Source of the DNA: Bradyrhizobium cosmicum
GTDB lineage: Bacteria > Pseudomonadota > Alphaproteobacteria > Rhizobiales > Xanthobacteraceae
Length of the DNA: 64,000 nt
Direction: 5' to 3'
Assembly: GCF_007290395.2 (NCBI RefSeq)
Contig: NZ_CP041656.2
Location: 6,853,501-6,917,500, forward strand
Shown: positions 36,568-44,962 of the stretch, in pieces
How positions within the stretch are numbered: the first letter of the stretch is position 1
Layout: the number at the start of each line of letters is the position of its first letter
Translations under genes and position numbers: made by a program
Notes under the pieces: generated by a model
Told to the model about the DNA's origin: nothing
Databases searched by the model: none
The model's input: only the letters and a program-made list of their open reading frames with translations

Positions 36568-36884
36568 ACACGAGCCGTATCAAGTCCGGTTCGGCCTGCG
36601 GCTGTCGTGCCGGCCAAAACAAATCCTCGAAAACAACCCCATGCACAGTAGCCGGCATGAGCGGAATCAACGACTTGCGGATTTAGCGAAAAAATTGACC
36701 CGTCGGGCAAACAGTCGTTGCTCCGTCGGGCAATACAGGGGCATGATGGCATCGTCGGGCATCGCGTAACGCAGAGCCCTACCGTTTCTCAGTATCGATA
36801 TCCTCGAGCTTCACGCCGCGTCCCCGCATATTGCGCGCATGAATTCAATTGTCACCAAAATGGTGACATGCTATGGGTGTCGAG
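36568..36884. other. Intergenic region, 317 bp, with short CGTCGGGCAA repeats
   Basis: No gene is recognised. The motif CCGTCGGGCAA occurs twice and TCGTCGGGCAT once between about 36700 and 36775, preceded by an A-run. This resembles a short intergenic element seen in Bradyrhizobium. The higBA palindrome at 36850-36868 lies at the right end. Confidence 0.45.
36850..36868. promoter_or_regulatory. Probable HigA operator upstream of higB
   Basis: A perfect inverted repeat (TGTCACCA / TGGTGACA, 8-bp arms, spacer AAA) lies 17 bp before the HigB start. Antitoxins of the HigA/Xre type bind such palindromes at their own promoter, so autoregulation is expected. Confidence 0.75.
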
Positions 36885-37196
36885 ATGCAGGTGATCGCCC
36901 TTCGGACCCTGAGGGAATTCTGGACGCGACACCCGCGCGCCGAGGGTCCGATCCGCGCCTGGGTAGCGATTGCCGCGAAGGCACGTTGGGCTGGGCCGGC
37001 CGAGATAAAGCGGCAGTTCGGCACCACGGTCGACTTCGTGGGTGACAATCGGGTCATCTTCGACCTGGGCGGCAACAAATATCGATTGGTCGTGCATGTG
37101 TCGTTTGCGTTTGGCCGCCTGCTGGTGAAGTTCATTGGGACTCACGCGGAATACGACCGCATCGACCCGGAGACTGTCTCATGGCCAAGAAAATGA
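36885..37196 (+). CDS. higB: HigB-type toxin (RelE superfamily)
   Basis: This 103-residue protein has the HigB pattern: VIALRTLREFWTRHPRAE at the N-terminus, AEIKRQFGTTVDFVGDNRVIFDLGGNKYRLVVHV in parts, and GTHAEYDRID at the C-terminus. Such toxins cleave mRNA on the ribosome. The start at 36885 matches the family N-terminus; an ATG at 36873 is four codons longer. Its 3' end overlaps higA by 16 bp, so the toxin is first in the operon, as usual for HigBA. Confidence 0.9.
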   Translation: MQVIALRTLREFWTRHPRAEGPIRAWVAIAAKARWAGPAEIKRQFGTTVDFVGDNRVIFDLGGNKYRLVVHVSFAFGRLLVKFIGTHAEYDRIDPETVSWPRK

Positions 37197-37579
37197 TCCG
37201 TCCGCTTCGCTCCGAAAGCGACTACGATGCCGCACTCGACGAGATCGAGCGCTATTTCGAAAGCGAACCAAAGCCGGGCTCGCCGGAGGGCGATCGTTTC
37301 GACCTTCTCGCACTGGTCATCGAAGACTATGAGCGCAAGCACTGGCCGATCGATCCGCCCGATGCGGTCGACGCGATCCGTTATCGGATGGAGACCGGGC
37401 AACATACCCAGGCGGACCTCGGCCGCCTGCTCGGCTCGCGCCAGCGCGCCTCCGACGTCCTGACGCGCAAACGCCCGCTCACGATGAAGATGGCCTGGCG
37501 ACTGCACCGCGAGTGGGGAATTCCAGCAGAAGCGCTGATTGCCCCGCCACAACCCCGCGGACGAAGATCGGCGGCATAA
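37181..37579 (+). CDS. higA: HigA-type antitoxin (Xre family)
   Basis: This 132-residue antitoxin has an N-terminal region of EIERYFESEPKPGSPEGDRFDLLALVIEDYE, the usual HigA toxin-binding part. A C-terminal helix-turn-helix (TQADLGRLLGSRQRASDVLTRKRPLTMKMAWRLHREWGIP in parts) binds the operator. It overlaps the toxin gene by 16 bp and should bind the palindrome at 36850-36868. Confidence 0.9.
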   Translation: MAKKMIRPLRSESDYDAALDEIERYFESEPKPGSPEGDRFDLLALVIEDYERKHWPIDPPDAVDAIRYRMETGQHTQADLGRLLGSRQRASDVLTRKRPLTMKMAWRLHREWGIPAEALIAPPQPRGRRSAA

Positions 37580-37632
37580 AACCATTCGAACCTGTTCGAC
37601 GCGCAACGCGTCCGAACCGGTCAGCGTCCCAC

Positions 37633-38556
37633 TCACCCGTGATACCGCTCCAGCAAACTCCTCTCCACCTTGCAGATATACGTGTATTTCGGATTGACCA
37701 CCTGGGTGCAGCGGGCTTCCGCGATCTGGCCGAGCAGCATGTAGCCTTCGGCCGCCGGAATCTTCCAATCGTCTTCCATCCAGTAGACCATCTCCTCGAA
37801 TGCGATGCGCATCGCGTCTTCGAGCGGGCGGGCGCAGCCGAGGGTGCAGATGTGGGTGGCCGTTTCGATGCGCGGGTGGTTCAGCCTCGCGGGGGCCTTG
37901 GCCAGCGAGACCTTGACGGTGAGATTGGCCGCGATTTCGATCGCGCCCATGCCGTTGCATTCGCCGTCGCCCTGGATGGCGTGGCAGTCGCCCAGGAAGA
38001 GATGCGCGCCGTCCTTGTTGACGCGGAAGAAGATGCTGTTGCCCGTGGTGATCTCCTGGACGTCCATGTTGCCGCCATGCGTCCCGTTGTCGACGGTGAG
38101 AACAGCCCCGTGCACCGGGGCGACACCGGCCACGCCGATCATCGGCTTGACCGGCAGGCGGAGATGCTCGTTCCAGTGCACATGGCCGTCCTTGACCTCG
38201 ACGACGCGGGTCTGGATGCCGAACTCCTTGCGCCGGACCCAATCCGGGAACATGCCGATGCCCGGCCAGAGTGCGGTGAAGCCGAGCTTGTCGAGCTCCA
38301 TGTCCACCACGTCGAGGCGCAGCATGTCGCCGGGCTTTGCGCCACGCACCTCGATCGGACCGGTGGCGCCGTTGACGAACGGCATCGTCACGTCGGCTTC
38401 GGTCAGTTGCTGTCCGAGATGGCGGATGGTGCCGTCATTGGCATTGATGGCGCATTCCACCACGAAGGTTTCGCCGGGCTCGACGCTTGCGATGAACTTG
38501 TCGTCGCCGGACAGCGCGTATTTGATGTTGCCGGCCTTGCTGATGCGCTTGGACAT
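37633..38556 (-). CDS. Acetamidase/formamidase family protein (first copy)
   Basis: This 307-residue FmdA/AmdA-type hydrolase releases ammonia from formamide or acetamide. Blocks include ATGPIEVRGAKPGDMLRLDVV, PMIGVAGVAPVHGAVLTVDNGTHGGNMD in parts, and LGDCHAIQGDGECNGMGAIEI. It lies at the end of the operon with the ABC transporter at 38629-41344 (72-bp gap), so the transporter probably imports an amide or another nitrogen compound for it. Its sequence is only distantly alike to the copy at 42227. Confidence 0.88.
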   Translation of the reverse strand: MSKRISKAGNIKYALSGDDKFIASVEPGETFVVECAINANDGTIRHLGQQLTEADVTMPFVNGATGPIEVRGAKPGDMLRLDVVDMELDKLGFTALWPGIGMFPDWVRRKEFGIQTRVVEVKDGHVHWNEHLRLPVKPMIGVAGVAPVHGAVLTVDNGTHGGNMDVQEITTGNSIFFRVNKDGAHLFLGDCHAIQGDGECNGMGAIEIAANLTVKVSLAKAPARLNHPRIETATHICTLGCARPLEDAMRIAFEEMVYWMEDDWKIPAAEGYMLLGQIAEARCTQVVNPKYTYICKVERSLLERYHG

Positions 38557-38628
38557 GATCCCTCCGTGGCGTTTTCGGATGTGTTGAGGTTGACGTGCGA
38601 TGCGAATGAGGGTCGGAGGCGATCTGCC

Positions 38629-39480
38629 CTATGCCTGTCGGCGCCAGGGCATCAGCAGCCGTTCGATCTTGCCGACCAGCCAGGTGAGAACCAGCGCGAG
38701 CACGATCGTCACGACGAGTGCGGCGAAGACCTTGGGAATGATGTAGAGCGACCCGGCCTTGAAGATGGCATGTCCCAGGCCCTCGGAGGACGACATGAAC
38801 TCGCCGACGATCGCGCCGATGAGCGCGAAGCCCACCGTCAGCTTCAGCCCCGCAAAGATATCGGTGAGCGACGCCGGGATCACGAGCTTCCGGAAGATCT
38901 GGAATTTCGACGCGCCCAGGGTTTTCATGAGATTGATCTGGTCTCCATCGACGCCGACCGCGCCCTTGTAGGACGTCACCAGCGCAACAATCACCACCGA
39001 CAGGGTCGACATCGCGACCTTCGAGACCAGTCCGGTGCCGAACCAGATGATCACGATGGGCGCGAGCGCGATGATGGGGATCGAGCCGAGTGCGATGACG
39101 AACGGTTCGACCACCCGGGACACGAAACGCGAATACCAGAGCGACAGACCGAGCAGGGTGCCGACCAAATTGCCCATGAAGAAGCCGAGCAGGGTCTCCA
39201 TGCCGGTGACCGCCGCATCGCGCCACAGGCTGCCGTCCTGCGCCATCTGCATCAGGAAGCCCGCGATCGCCGACGGCGATCCGAACATGAAGGCGGCCGG
39301 GCTGCCCTTCGGCGTGACGCGCTCCCACAGGACAAGACAAGCGGCCAGAACGAGAATTTGGGTCGCCAGCACGGCGATGCCGAAGCGCAAGCGCGTCCAT
39401 TTTGCACGGGCCACCGGCGAGGGACCGCTTCCGGCAGGCTTCGACGCGTCAACCATGCTGGTCTCGATATCCGTCGTCAT
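38629..39480 (-). CDS. ABC transporter permease (SsuC/TauC/NitT type)
   Basis: This 283-residue inner-membrane permease has about six membrane segments. The EAA-type loop is MKTLGASKFQIFRKLVIPASLTDIFAG (about residues 183-209), and ALGSIPIIALAPIVIIWFGTGLVSK is typical of the nitrate/sulfonate/taurine family. It overlaps the ATPase gene by 4 bp. The substrate is inferred from the adjacent amidase as an amide or nitrile-type nitrogen source. Confidence 0.92.
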   Translation of the reverse strand: MTTDIETSMVDASKPAGSGPSPVARAKWTRLRFGIAVLATQILVLAACLVLWERVTPKGSPAAFMFGSPSAIAGFLMQMAQDGSLWRDAAVTGMETLLGFFMGNLVGTLLGLSLWYSRFVSRVVEPFVIALGSIPIIALAPIVIIWFGTGLVSKVAMSTLSVVIVALVTSYKGAVGVDGDQINLMKTLGASKFQIFRKLVIPASLTDIFAGLKLTVGFALIGAIVGEFMSSSEGLGHAIFKAGSLYIIPKVFAALVVTIVLALVLTWLVGKIERLLMPWRRQA

Positions 39481-40304
39481 TGGATCGCGACATCGAGATC
39501 GGCCCAGATGCGCCGGACGTAGCGGCTGAAATCCGGGTTTTCGCGCAGCGAGATGACGTCGGCGCGATCAGCGCCGAGTTCGATTTCATAAGTCGCCTTC
39601 ACCGCGGTCGGCCGCCGCGTCAGCACGATGACGCGATCCGCGATCGAAACCGCCTCCTCGATGTCATGGGTGATAAGCAACATCGAGCGCCCGCCTTTGC
39701 GGACCAGACTGACCATATCGTTCTCGATGAGCAGCTTGGTCTGGAAGTCGAGTGCGGCGAACGGCTCGTCCAGCAGCAGCACGTCCGGATCATTCACCAG
39801 CGTGCGCGCCAACGCGACCCGCTGCCGCATGCCGCCCGACAACGTCGCGGGATAGTGGTCTGCGAAGCCATGCAGTCCAAGCTGGTCGAGCATGGCCCTG
39901 CTGCGGTCTTCGGCCTCGGCGGCAGCAACACCGCGGATCTCCAGGCCGAGCATGGTGTTGGCAAGCGCCGTGCGCCACGGGAACAGGAGGTCCTTCTGCA
40001 GCATGTAGCCGACGTTCTGAGGCTGACCGACGACCTGCCGGCCGTGCCAGCGGATGCGCCCCGCATCGGGCGCCAGCAGACCGCAGAGCGTGTTAAGCAA
40101 TGTGGTCTTGCCGCAGCCGGAGGGCCCGACAATGCTGACGATCTCTCCCTTGCGCAGCGTCAGGCTGAGATCGGCAATGACAGGCACGACCTGGCCGTTG
40201 AAGTCGTAGCCTTTGGCGACGTGCTCGACGACGAGCGGGAGGGCGGCGCCGTTCACGGCCTCGCCCTCCCCGGGCATTGCGTATGTGGCAGCCTCAGCGC
40301 TCAT
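39477..40304 (-). CDS. ABC transporter ATP-binding protein (SsuB/TauB type)
   Basis: This 275-residue ATPase has Walker A GPSGCGKTTLLNTLCGL at about residues 59-75, Q-loop VGYMLQKDLLFPWRT, signature TLSGGMRQRVALARTL and Walker B VLLLDEPFAALDFQ. The start at 40304 overlaps the end of the binding-protein gene (ATGA); an upstream in-frame start would run inside it. It powers the importer encoded by the flanking genes. Confidence 0.93.
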   Translation of the reverse strand: MSAEAATYAMPGEGEAVNGAALPLVVEHVAKGYDFNGQVVPVIADLSLTLRKGEIVSIVGPSGCGKTTLLNTLCGLLAPDAGRIRWHGRQVVGQPQNVGYMLQKDLLFPWRTALANTMLGLEIRGVAAAEAEDRSRAMLDQLGLHGFADHYPATLSGGMRQRVALARTLVNDPDVLLLDEPFAALDFQTKLLIENDMVSLVRKGGRSMLLITHDIEEAVSIADRVIVLTRRPTAVKATYEIELGADRADVISLRENPDFSRYVRRIWADLDVAIQ

Positions 40305-41344
40305 TTCAGGCTGGCAATCGCCTTTTCGGCAAACGAGTTGTCGATGATCTGATCGAACGGGACCGATCCCTTGGCGTTGCCGAGGTAGATCTGCATGTCC
40401 ATCAGGTTCTTCCACTGATCCTGCTTGGTGATGACCGACTGCGCCGGGATGAGATATTTCAGCTCGGCGTCGATCGCCTTGTCGACGACTTCGCCGGGCA
40501 GATCGGGGAATTCCTTGCGCGCAACCTCCTTGGCGAAGGCGGGATCGGCGTAGGTCTTGCGCGAGGCCTCCTCGAAGGACGTGACCAGCGCCTGCACCAT
40601 TGCAGGGTCCTTCTGGAGCGTCGAGGGCAGCACCATGATGCCGGTGTTGCAGAACGGCCCGACATAGTTCGAGAAGTCGAACACGACCTTGGCGCCCTGA
40701 GCCTCCGCGGCGGCGACGCTCGGCTGATAGGCGACCGCCATGTCGGCCTGCCCGGCCAGCATCGCCGCGATCTCGGTGCCGGGATTGACCGGAACGATGG
40801 TGGCGTCGGTGCCCAGCTTGAGGCCGGCCTTCTCCAGCATCCGCTTGGTGACGCTGAAATTGGTGTTGGGCTCGGGCGACGTGACGATCTTGAGACCCTT
40901 GAACTCCTTCGGGTCAGTGATCGGCTTGAGCGTCTTGGACACCCCGAAATAGTGGGCGCGCTGCACGACCGTGCCGACCACGACGCCGGGGCCGCCATTC
41001 TCGCGGGAGATCTGCGCCATGGTCGCATCGCCGATCGCGAAATCCGCGGAGCCGCCGAGCACAGCCGCAAAAGTCTGGGTGTCGCCGCCGGCGGCGGTCA
41101 CCTTCATGTCGAGACCGTTTTTCTTGAAGATGCCGGCATGCATGCCGACGTACAGGTTGATGTAGCCGAGATTGTGCACGGCCTCACTGAAGCGAACGGT
41201 CTTGAGCTCGGCGGCGGAGGCGATGCGGGATCCGAGCAGGGGCGCGGCACCGATTCCGGTGGCGACAGCGGACGAGGCGGCAAGGAAGGTGCGGCGGCTG
41301 AGCGCACGGCTGCTCGGCGGAGCGGGACGAACACGGTCGGTCAT
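40301..41344 (-). CDS. ABC transporter substrate-binding protein (NMT1/SsuA-like, Tat signal)
   Basis: This 347-residue periplasmic protein has a twin-arginine leader, LSRRTFLAASSAVATGIG, at about residues 16-33, then SRIASAAELKTVRF. The NMT1/nitrate-sulfonate-taurine fold shows in NLGYINLYVGMHAGIFKKNGLD, FAIGDATMAQISREN and GTEIAAMLAGQADMAVAYQPS. It is the first gene of the transporter/amidase operon. GGAGAAG lies 10 bases before the ATG at 41344. The ligand is unknown; formamide, acetamide or a related molecule is suggested by the amidase. Confidence 0.92.
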   Translation of the reverse strand: MTDRVRPAPPSSRALSRRTFLAASSAVATGIGAAPLLGSRIASAAELKTVRFSEAVHNLGYINLYVGMHAGIFKKNGLDMKVTAAGGDTQTFAAVLGGSADFAIGDATMAQISRENGGPGVVVGTVVQRAHYFGVSKTLKPITDPKEFKGLKIVTSPEPNTNFSVTKRMLEKAGLKLGTDATIVPVNPGTEIAAMLAGQADMAVAYQPSVAAAEAQGAKVVFDFSNYVGPFCNTGIMVLPSTLQKDPAMVQALVTSFEEASRKTYADPAFAKEVARKEFPDLPGEVVDKAIDAELKYLIPAQSVITKQDQWKNLMDMQIYLGNAKGSVPFDQIIDNSFAEKAIASLK

Positions 41345-41651
41345 GGCGCTGACTTCTCCAGGAAATGCGGACGGGGCAGCCCAAAGACTAGGCGCCGACT
41401 GCTCCGCATCAAGCCGAAATAAGCGACGCGATTTGCTTGCGATTTGGCGCTTCCCTTCAAAATGTCGCGCCATTGACGCAGAGTGCCGGTGCATGGCCTG
41501 AAGACGCGGCTTTGCTGCCCGCCGCATCATCGCGCTGCCGAATTCAGCACCGCGCGCGAGCGGTTTTCGTCATTTCTGACATTTTGACTGCATAAAAGAT
41601 TTGCAGACCGCGTAGCGTATAGCCACGCCCGTCCGCGACGACTGCACGCGA
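41345..41651. other. Intergenic region, 307 bp, promoter side of the amide operon
   Basis: No gene is recognised. The stretch 41570-41620 is locally AT-rich (TTCTGACATTTTGACTGC and nearby TAAAAGAT) and is a plausible site for the leftward promoter of the transporter operon. No repeat, RNA or palindrome of note was seen. Confidence 0.4.
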
Positions 41652-42032
41652 CTACGGATTGACGCGCACCGACGAGAAGCGGCCGGTCAGCGCCCCTCCG
41701 CATTTTTCGGCCGCGATGCGGCTTGCCCGGGACGCCTCGCGCGGCGCCGTCGGTGACTGCGAAGGAACCTCGTCTTTCCTGACGCCGCCATCCGCCTTGC
41801 GCAGAAGTTCAAAGAGATTGTTGACCAGCCCGCGCAAACGCAGATTCTCGGATTTCAGATCGTTCATCTGCTGGACGGCGGGAACATCGAGCGTGCCGAA
41901 GCTGCGGCGCCACCGGTAGAAGGTACGTTCCGTGATGCCGGCGGTCTTGCAGATCTCCGCAATGGACACCCCGGAACTCGCCTCGGCGAGGAGATGAATG
42001 ATCTCATTCTCGGTGAATCGGGATCGCCTCAT
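41652..42032 (-). CDS. Transposase-OrfA-derived helix-turn-helix protein, likely regulator
   Basis: This 126-residue protein begins RRSRFTENEIIHLL and contains SIAEICKTAGITERTFYRWRR and MNDLKSENLRLRGLVNNL, the helix-turn-helix and leucine zipper of IS3-family OrfA. The C-terminal third (DGGVRKDEVP onward) is unlike OrfA and no orfB lies nearby. GGAGAG before the ATG at 42032 supports the start. It diverges from the acetamidase gene at 42227, so it could act on that promoter. Domestication is inference; an isolated insertion-sequence fragment is the alternative. Confidence 0.7.
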   Translation of the reverse strand: MRRSRFTENEIIHLLAEASSGVSIAEICKTAGITERTFYRWRRSFGTLDVPAVQQMNDLKSENLRLRGLVNNLFELLRKADGGVRKDEVPSQSPTAPREASRASRIAAEKCGGALTGRFSSVRVNP

Positions 42033-42226
42033 CGCTCTCTCCATCGGCCCGTCATTTGCAGAGGCTCGAACGCCGGCCCCGCGCTGGGCCTGAGGTCAGT
42101 ATAGCCCAGGGATCGCCGGCGCCTAGAATATCCGAGGACGATTTTGCCCGTCGCAGCCGTGGCGATGTGGCGCGGATTGCTCCTGGAGCCAACGAGTGCC
42201 TGAACCGCCACGCCTGGAGTTGTCCA

Positions 42227-43165
42227 ATGCAGCGCCGCCACGAGATCCCCGCCACGCCCGAAAACATGGTTTGGGGCTATCTGGACTGCAACACGCCGCC
42301 TGTCCTCGAAGTCAGTTCCGGCGACAGCGTCACGCTGCACAGCTTTCCAGCCGGAGGACGAGAGACGCTGCCCGACGATCGGTCCCTTGTTCCCGAAGAC
42401 TATCTGCTCGCCCTGGACACGATGCAACCCGGGCCGGGGCCTCACTTCATCACCGGGCCCGTCTATGTGCGCGGCGCCAATGTCGGCGATACGCTCCAGG
42501 TCGACATCCTCGACGTGAAGGTGCGCCAGGACTGGGGCTTCGTGTCGATCCTACCCCTGCTTGGGACGCTGCCGGACGAGTTCACGGATTATGAAACGAT
42601 CCATCCCGTGATCGACCGCAAGCGCGAGGTCTGCATCATGCCGTGGGGCACGGAGATTCCGCTCGCTCCCTTTTTCGGCATCATCGCCACGGCCCCGCCA
42701 CCGAGTTGGGGCCGCTGCGGCTCGCCCGTTCCGCGCGCGTTCGGCGGCAACATGGACAACAAGGAGCTCCGGGCCGGCACGACGCTGTATCTGCCGGTGT
42801 TCAACGAGGGCGCATTGTTCTTCGCCGGCGACGGCCACGGCGTGCAGGGTGACGGAGAAGTCTGCATCACCGCGCTCGAGACCGGGGTGACCGGGACGTT
42901 CCGCCTGACCGTGCGCAAGGACATGGAGATCAAATGGCCCTTTGCCGAGAGCGCGACACATCTCATGTCGATCGGCCTCGACGAGGATCTCGACGATGCC
43001 GCCAAGCAGGCGGTCCGGGAGATGGTCAAGCATGTCTGCGCACGAACGAACCGGACGCGCAACGAGGCCTATATGCTGTGTTCGCTGGCCGGCAATCTGC
43101 GCGTCACGCAGCTCGTCGACGGCAACAAGGGCATCCACATGCTGCTGCCGAAGGCGCTGCTGTAG
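42227..43165 (+). CDS. Acetamidase/formamidase family protein (second copy)
   Basis: This 312-residue FmdA/AmdA-type hydrolase has TITGPVYVRG-like FITGPVYVRGANVGDTLQV, APFFGIIATAPPPSWG, PRAFGGNMDNKELRAGTTLYLPVF in parts, and FAGDGHGVQGDGEVCITAL. It shares the HGVQGDGE / HAIQGDGE core with the copy at 37633 but belongs to a different subgroup. GGAG is six bases before the ATG at 42227. It probably hydrolyses short amides to ammonia and acid, and is divergently placed to the HTH protein. Confidence 0.88.
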   Translation: MQRRHEIPATPENMVWGYLDCNTPPVLEVSSGDSVTLHSFPAGGRETLPDDRSLVPEDYLLALDTMQPGPGPHFITGPVYVRGANVGDTLQVDILDVKVRQDWGFVSILPLLGTLPDEFTDYETIHPVIDRKREVCIMPWGTEIPLAPFFGIIATAPPPSWGRCGSPVPRAFGGNMDNKELRAGTTLYLPVFNEGALFFAGDGHGVQGDGEVCITALETGVTGTFRLTVRKDMEIKWPFAESATHLMSIGLDEDLDDAAKQAVREMVKHVCARTNRTRNEAYMLCSLAGNLRVTQLVDGNKGIHMLLPKALL

Positions 43166-43263
43166 CGGCTCGTCCGAGCGCCGGAAATCGATCCCAGACA
43201 CGGCTATCGCCGGCGTGGCCCGCCGCGGGTTGCTGGAGGCTTGACCTTTTACCGCTTATGTAA

Positions 43264-43279
43264 CATGTAAAGTTACATG
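43264..43279. promoter_or_regulatory. Palindrome overlapping the rrf2 start codon, probable operator
   Basis: The site CATGTAA AG TTACATG has perfect 7-bp arms, and its right arm includes the ATG of the Rrf2 gene (43277-43279). A further ATGTAAC half-copy lies just upstream (43258-43264). A repressor bound here would block both transcription and the start codon, which fits autoregulation by Rrf2. Confidence 0.65.
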
Positions 43280-43735
43280 AAACGAGATAGCCGCTTGTCC
43301 GGCGTGCTGCACGTGCTGTTGCACATGGCACAGCAGCCCGGACCCTTCACGTCCGAGACCCTGGCGAAGGCCATGGACACCAACCCGGTGGTGATCCGCC
43401 GCATCATGGCGGGCCTGCGGGACCTCAATTACGTGCGCTCCGAGAAGGGGCACGGCGGCGGCTGGACGCTGGCTTGCGATCTTTCAAAGGTGACGTTGCG
43501 CGACGTCTACACCGCGCTCGGCAGTCCCTCGCTTCTGGCCATGGGCAACCGGACGGAGGCGCCCGGCTGCCTCGTCGAGCAGGCCGTCAATGCCGCGCTG
43601 GATCAGGCCTTTTGCGATGCGGAGGCGTTGCTGCTGTCACGCCTCGGCGAAGTGACGCTGGCGATGCTGGGTGACGATCTGCGCAAACGCCTCGGGTCGC
43701 GCAAGCTTCAAGGCATCGGCGCGCATCACGCGTGA
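43277..43735 (+). CDS. Rrf2-family transcriptional regulator (cluster-less type)
   Basis: This 152-residue protein has a winged helix near residues 23-62 ([28 protein letters not shown], then [11 protein letters not shown]) like Rrf2. The three conserved cysteines that hold a cluster in IscR/NsrR are absent; only scattered cysteines (about residues 72, 97 and 115) occur. It may be a YwnA-type sensor of another signal. A palindrome covers its start codon. The stop overlaps the start of the methyltransferase gene, so the two are co-transcribed. Confidence 0.85.
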   Translation: MKRDSRLSGVLHVLLHMAQQPGPFTSETLAKAMDTNPVVIRRIMAGLRDLNYVRSEKGHGGGWTLACDLSKVTLRDVYTALGSPSLLAMGNRTEAPGCLVEQAVNAALDQAFCDAEALLLSRLGEVTLAMLGDDLRKRLGSRKLQGIGAHHA

Positions 43736-44445
43736 TGAACTCCAGTCAGCAGGACCACATCGTGACCGACATCCCAACCGCTTTCTCCGATCCACAACTG
43801 GTGGCGAATTACACGCAGGGGCCACCGCGGTTCGTTCCGGGCTACAATTCCATGCTGTCCATGGCGGCCATCCTTCTGGGCGAGCGGGCGCATGACGACG
43901 CACGAATACTCGTGCTTGGCGCGGGCGGCGGCCTTGAATTGCAGGCCTTTGCGCAGGCCCGGCCGCGCTGGACCTTCGATGGCGTGGATCCGTCCGCAGC
44001 GATGCTCGATCTTGCGAAGCAAACGCTGGGCCCCTTCGCGTCGCGTGCGCGTCTGCACCAGGGCTATATCGACGATGCACCCGCGGGGCCCTTCGACGGC
44101 GCGACGTGCCTGTTGACACTGCATTTCGTCGATGTCGAGGAACGGCGTCGCATAGCGTCCGAAATCCGCCGCCGCCTCAAGCCTGGCGCGCCGTTCGTGA
44201 CAGCCCATTTCAGCATCCCTGGCGGCGACCTTGAGCGACCGATCTGGCTGTCGCGATATTCCGCCTTTCTCGCCGCATCCGGGCTCGAACCCGACAAGGC
44301 GGCCGCCGCGCGAAAGGCCGTCGACGGGCAGTTGAGCATTCTGGCGCCGGAGCAGGATGAAGTGATCTTGCGCGACGCAGGCTTCTCCGACCCAACCCTG
44401 TTCTACACCGGCTTTACTTTCCGTGGCTGGGTGGCCTACGCCTGA
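43735..44445 (+). CDS. Class I SAM-dependent methyltransferase
   Basis: This 236-residue protein has the SAM-binding motif ILVLGAGGGLELQAF at about residues 58-72, then WTFDGVDPSAAMLDLAKQ (motif II) and FDGATCLLTLHFVD (motif III). A C-terminal DEVILRDAGFSDPTLFYTGF follows. The substrate cannot be identified. The ATG at 43735 overlaps the rrf2 stop (TGATG). The Rrf2/methyltransferase pairing suggests a small stress-response module whose signal is unknown. Confidence 0.88.
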   Translation: MNSSQQDHIVTDIPTAFSDPQLVANYTQGPPRFVPGYNSMLSMAAILLGERAHDDARILVLGAGGGLELQAFAQARPRWTFDGVDPSAAMLDLAKQTLGPFASRARLHQGYIDDAPAGPFDGATCLLTLHFVDVEERRRIASEIRRRLKPGAPFVTAHFSIPGGDLERPIWLSRYSAFLAASGLEPDKAAAARKAVDGQLSILAPEQDEVILRDAGFSDPTLFYTGFTFRGWVAYA

Positions 44446-44452
44446 GGCACGC

Positions 44453-44956
44453 TCACCGGTCCACGGGCACGCCCGGCCCGAGATGATACCGGCTGGAGAA
44501 GAACACCAGCGGCGTGGTGTCGCGATGATCGCAGGTCGAGACTTCGGCGATGATCAGCGTGTGGTCGCTGACGTCGATTTGACGCGTAACCTCGCAGGCG
44601 AACCAGGCGATGCAGCCCTGGAGGCGCGGCAGGCCGTCGACGATGTCGTAGTCCGGCGCTGCACCCGTGTTCGGCTGGCTGGCGAAATGCCGCGACAGGT
44701 CGCGGCCATGGTCCGGCAGCACGTTGACGCAGTAGCGGCCGGTCGCCGAGATCGCGCGGTGCATCCGGCCCGGCATGACGGAGACCAGCACGGTCGGCGG
44801 CGACAGGCTGACGGTGACGAAGCTGTTCGCGGTCATGCCGCAGACGCGACCGTGCTCGTCCAGGGCGGTCAGCACCGCGACGCCGGTCGCGAAGCGCGAT
44901 GCGGCCTCGCGGAACGACGCCGGATTGGCGCGCTGCATGTCAGTTTCCGCTCGCAT
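44453..44956 (-). CDS. Flavin reductase family protein, partner of the StyA-like oxygenase
   Basis: This 167-residue split-barrel flavin reductase (FRP/StyB-type) supplies reduced FAD. It has FREAASRFATGVAVLTALD, GMTANSFVTVSLSPPTVLVS, NVLPDHGRDLSRHFA and DHTLIIAEVSTCDHRDTTPLVFF, all typical. Its start is 7 bp downstream of the oxygenase gene; 44956 is used, with 44938 as an alternative ATG. It is the reductase half of a two-component styrene-type monooxygenase. Confidence 0.88.
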   Translation of the reverse strand: MRAETDMQRANPASFREAASRFATGVAVLTALDEHGRVCGMTANSFVTVSLSPPTVLVSVMPGRMHRAISATGRYCVNVLPDHGRDLSRHFASQPNTGAAPDYDIVDGLPRLQGCIAWFACEVTRQIDVSDHTLIIAEVSTCDHRDTTPLVFFSSRYHLGPGVPVDR

Positions 44957-44962
44957 CTGAAA

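Noticed and set aside
41652..42032. Intact IS3-family insertion sequence
   Set aside because: Only an OrfA-like HTH is present, with an altered C-terminus, no orfB and no terminal repeats seen, so it is called a stand-alone protein.
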